A DNA stretch of 33,510 bases, from NCBI GenBank assembly GCA_024642485.1, contig JAHEAY010000011.1:1-33510 (forward strand). Reading direction: 5' to 3'. The notes under the pieces are model-generated. The model saw only the letters and a list, made by a program, of their open reading frames with translations, made no database searches and was not told the DNA's origin. Source of the stretch: Cytophagaceae bacterium. Lineage in GTDB: Bacteria > Bacteroidota > Bacteroidia > Cytophagales > Spirosomataceae. The stretch's first letter is position 1. Every line of letters begins with the position of its first letter. Made by a program: the position numbers and the translations under genes. Positions 32,697 through 33,510 of this stretch are shown here, piece after piece.

Positions 32697-33346
32697 CTGT
32701 CGTCATGTGATCGACTGAAGTTTTCATCGTTTATGTAGAGACGCGATACCTCGCGTCTATTTTTGGTAGATTTTGAATGATACTTCTTCCGTTGACTTTA
32801 GTCTGGGGTAAATAATTCTATGTACAGACGCGATACCTCGCGTCTATTTTTGGTAGATTTTGAATGATATTTTTTCCATTGACTTTAGTCTTGGGTAAAT
32901 AATTCTATGTAGAGACGCGATACCTCGCGTCTATTTTTGGTAGATTTTGAATGATATTTTTTCCATTGACTTTAGTCTTGGGTAAATAATTCTATGTAGA
33001 GACGCGATACCTCGCGTCTATTTTTGGTAGATTTTGAATGATATTTTTTCCATTGACTTTAGTCTGGGGTAAATAATTCTATGTACAGACGCGATACCTC
33101 GCGTCTATTTTTGGTAGATTTTGAATGATATTTTTTCCATTGACTTTAGTCTAGGGGAATAAAAGTATTTAGGTTATTCGCCATAGTTCTCTTTTTTATC
33201 TCTGATTTTTTTTGTTGTTTTAGAGGTAAAACCTATTTAAACATCTAACGTCCAACGTCTAACGTCCAACGACTAATGTCTAACGTCCAATCTCTTACCT
33301 CTTAACTCTTACCTCTTAACTCTTAACTCTTAACTCTCACCTCTCT
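32675..33346. repeat. gene-free repeat region (672 bp)
   Basis: It contains the remainder of a CAGTAAT array, five 87-bp tandem repeats (32734-33168), an AT-rich stretch without recognisable features (33169-33242) and a 15-unit heptamer array (33243-33347) reaching the next gene. No protein-coding or RNA gene is seen. The promoter of the right-edge gene should lie in 33169-33242 or within the array, but no clear -7 element was found. Confidence 0.85.
32734..33168. repeat. five-copy 87-bp tandem repeat with terminator-like hairpins
   Basis: Units start at 32734, 32821, 32908, 32995 and 33082, exactly 87 bases apart, and are nearly identical; the first differs most in its middle part and the last at its end. 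Each begins with the palindrome arms AGACGCGA and TCGCGTCT (loop TACC) followed by ATTTTTGG, so on the plus strand each unit resembles a short intrinsic terminator. The remaining 60 bases are unique to this array and include GACTTTAGTC, which matches the heptamer family. Confidence 0.95.
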
Positions 33347-33347
33347 A
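33243..33347. repeat. 15-unit heptamer array abutting a start codon
   Basis: Seven units of the GTCYAAN type (ATCTAAC, GTCCAAC, GTCTAAC, GTCCAAC, GACTAAT, GTCTAAC, GTCCAAT) switch without loss of phase to eight units of the CTCTTAM type, ending in CTCTCAC and CTCTCTA. The final A is the first base of the ATG of the next gene. Confidence 0.9.
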
Positions 33348-33510
33348 TGTTATCACGTCGCCGATTTCTCGCACAAAATTCTTTATTAGCCCTAGCGGCA
33401 TTTTTACCTTCAGCAAAATCCAAAACTTATCGAATGGGCTATTCGGCCATCACATGGGGTGGAAAGGATGAATTAGCCATCGAGGAATTGTCGGGCTTGG
33501 GTTATAAAGG
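33347..33510 (+). CDS. Tat-exported sugar phosphate isomerase/epimerase-like protein, 5' part only
   Basis: The first 54 codons are in the window. The N-terminus MLSRRRFLAQNSLLALAAFL is a twin-arginine signal, followed after the cleavage region by YRMGYSAITWGGKDELAIEELSGLGYKG. That pattern matches the first strand and helix of xylose-isomerase-like TIM barrels (AP endonuclease family 2). Such proteins are often partners of DUF1080 and Gfo/Idh/MocA enzymes, which occur at 8236-10937. The untranslated leader is made up of heptamer repeats. The assignment rests on a short fragment. Confidence 0.7.
   Translation, partial: MLSRRRFLAQNSLLALAAFLPSAKSKTYRMGYSAITWGGKDELAIEELSGLGYK

Noticed and set aside
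32734-33168. The regularly spaced palindromes with about 60-base intervals look like a CRISPR array.
   Set aside because: The intervals between palindromes are nearly identical rather than unique spacers, and no cas gene is in the window; this is an 87-bp tandem repeat.

Overview
The window is a chromosomal stretch of a Bacteroidota bacterium, most likely of the order Cytophagales (Spirosomaceae/Cytophagaceae type); I cannot name the genus. The reasons are a TonB-dependent receptor paired with a DUF4249 lipoprotein, DUF1080 (3-keto-disaccharide hydrolase-like) proteins beside Tat-exported Gfo/Idh/MocA oxidoreductases, start codons without Shine-Dalgarno sequences, one promoter resembling the Bacteroidota -33 TTG / -7 TAnnTTTG pattern, and moderate GC. 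No rRNA, tRNA, prophage, IS transposase or CRISPR array is visible.

Layout. 1-3446 (minus): MHS-type MFS transporter followed by acetyl-CoA synthetase (cut by the left edge). 3514-6365 (plus): small membrane protein, then a DEAD-box RNA helicase behind a structured leader, then miaA. 6347-7702 (minus): PASTA membrane protein and two single-domain rhodaneses. 7703-8235: a gene-free repeat region. 8236-10937 (minus): tandem-DUF1080 protein and Gfo/Idh/MocA oxidoreductase. 11106-18876 (plus): metZ, an isolated nuoH, TonB receptor, DUF4249 lipoprotein, hemH and an EamA permease. 18877-19128: repeats. 19129-22897 (minus): slyD, yfhO, yicC. 23016-27864 (minus): pdxA, a 2-hydroxyacid dehydrogenase, mutS2 and a TPR lipoprotein in one tightly packed operon. 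28063-32674 (plus): pyruvate carboxylase and a phosphodiesterase. 32675-33346: a large repeat region. 33347 to the right edge: the start of a Tat-exported sugar isomerase/epimerase-like protein.

Most genes are core metabolism: acetate activation, methionine, pyridoxal phosphate and heme synthesis, anaplerosis, tRNA modification and recombination control. Two things stand out. First, the pyruvate carboxylase reading frame continues without a break into a C-terminal gamma-glutamylcyclotransferase/AIG2-like domain. Second, the three gene-poor intervals share an unusual repeat system. It has degenerate heptanucleotide arrays (families GTCYAAN, CTCTTAM, CGACTAG and CAGTAAT) kept in 7-base phase. 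It also has an 8-bp-arm palindrome (AGACGCGA/TCGCGTCT) that sits inside 81-bp and 87-bp tandem repeats. Four heptamer arrays run exactly up to a neighbouring gene and contain its stop codon, and a fifth runs into a start codon. A structured leader in front of the DEAD-box helicase is a further candidate for an undescribed RNA element.
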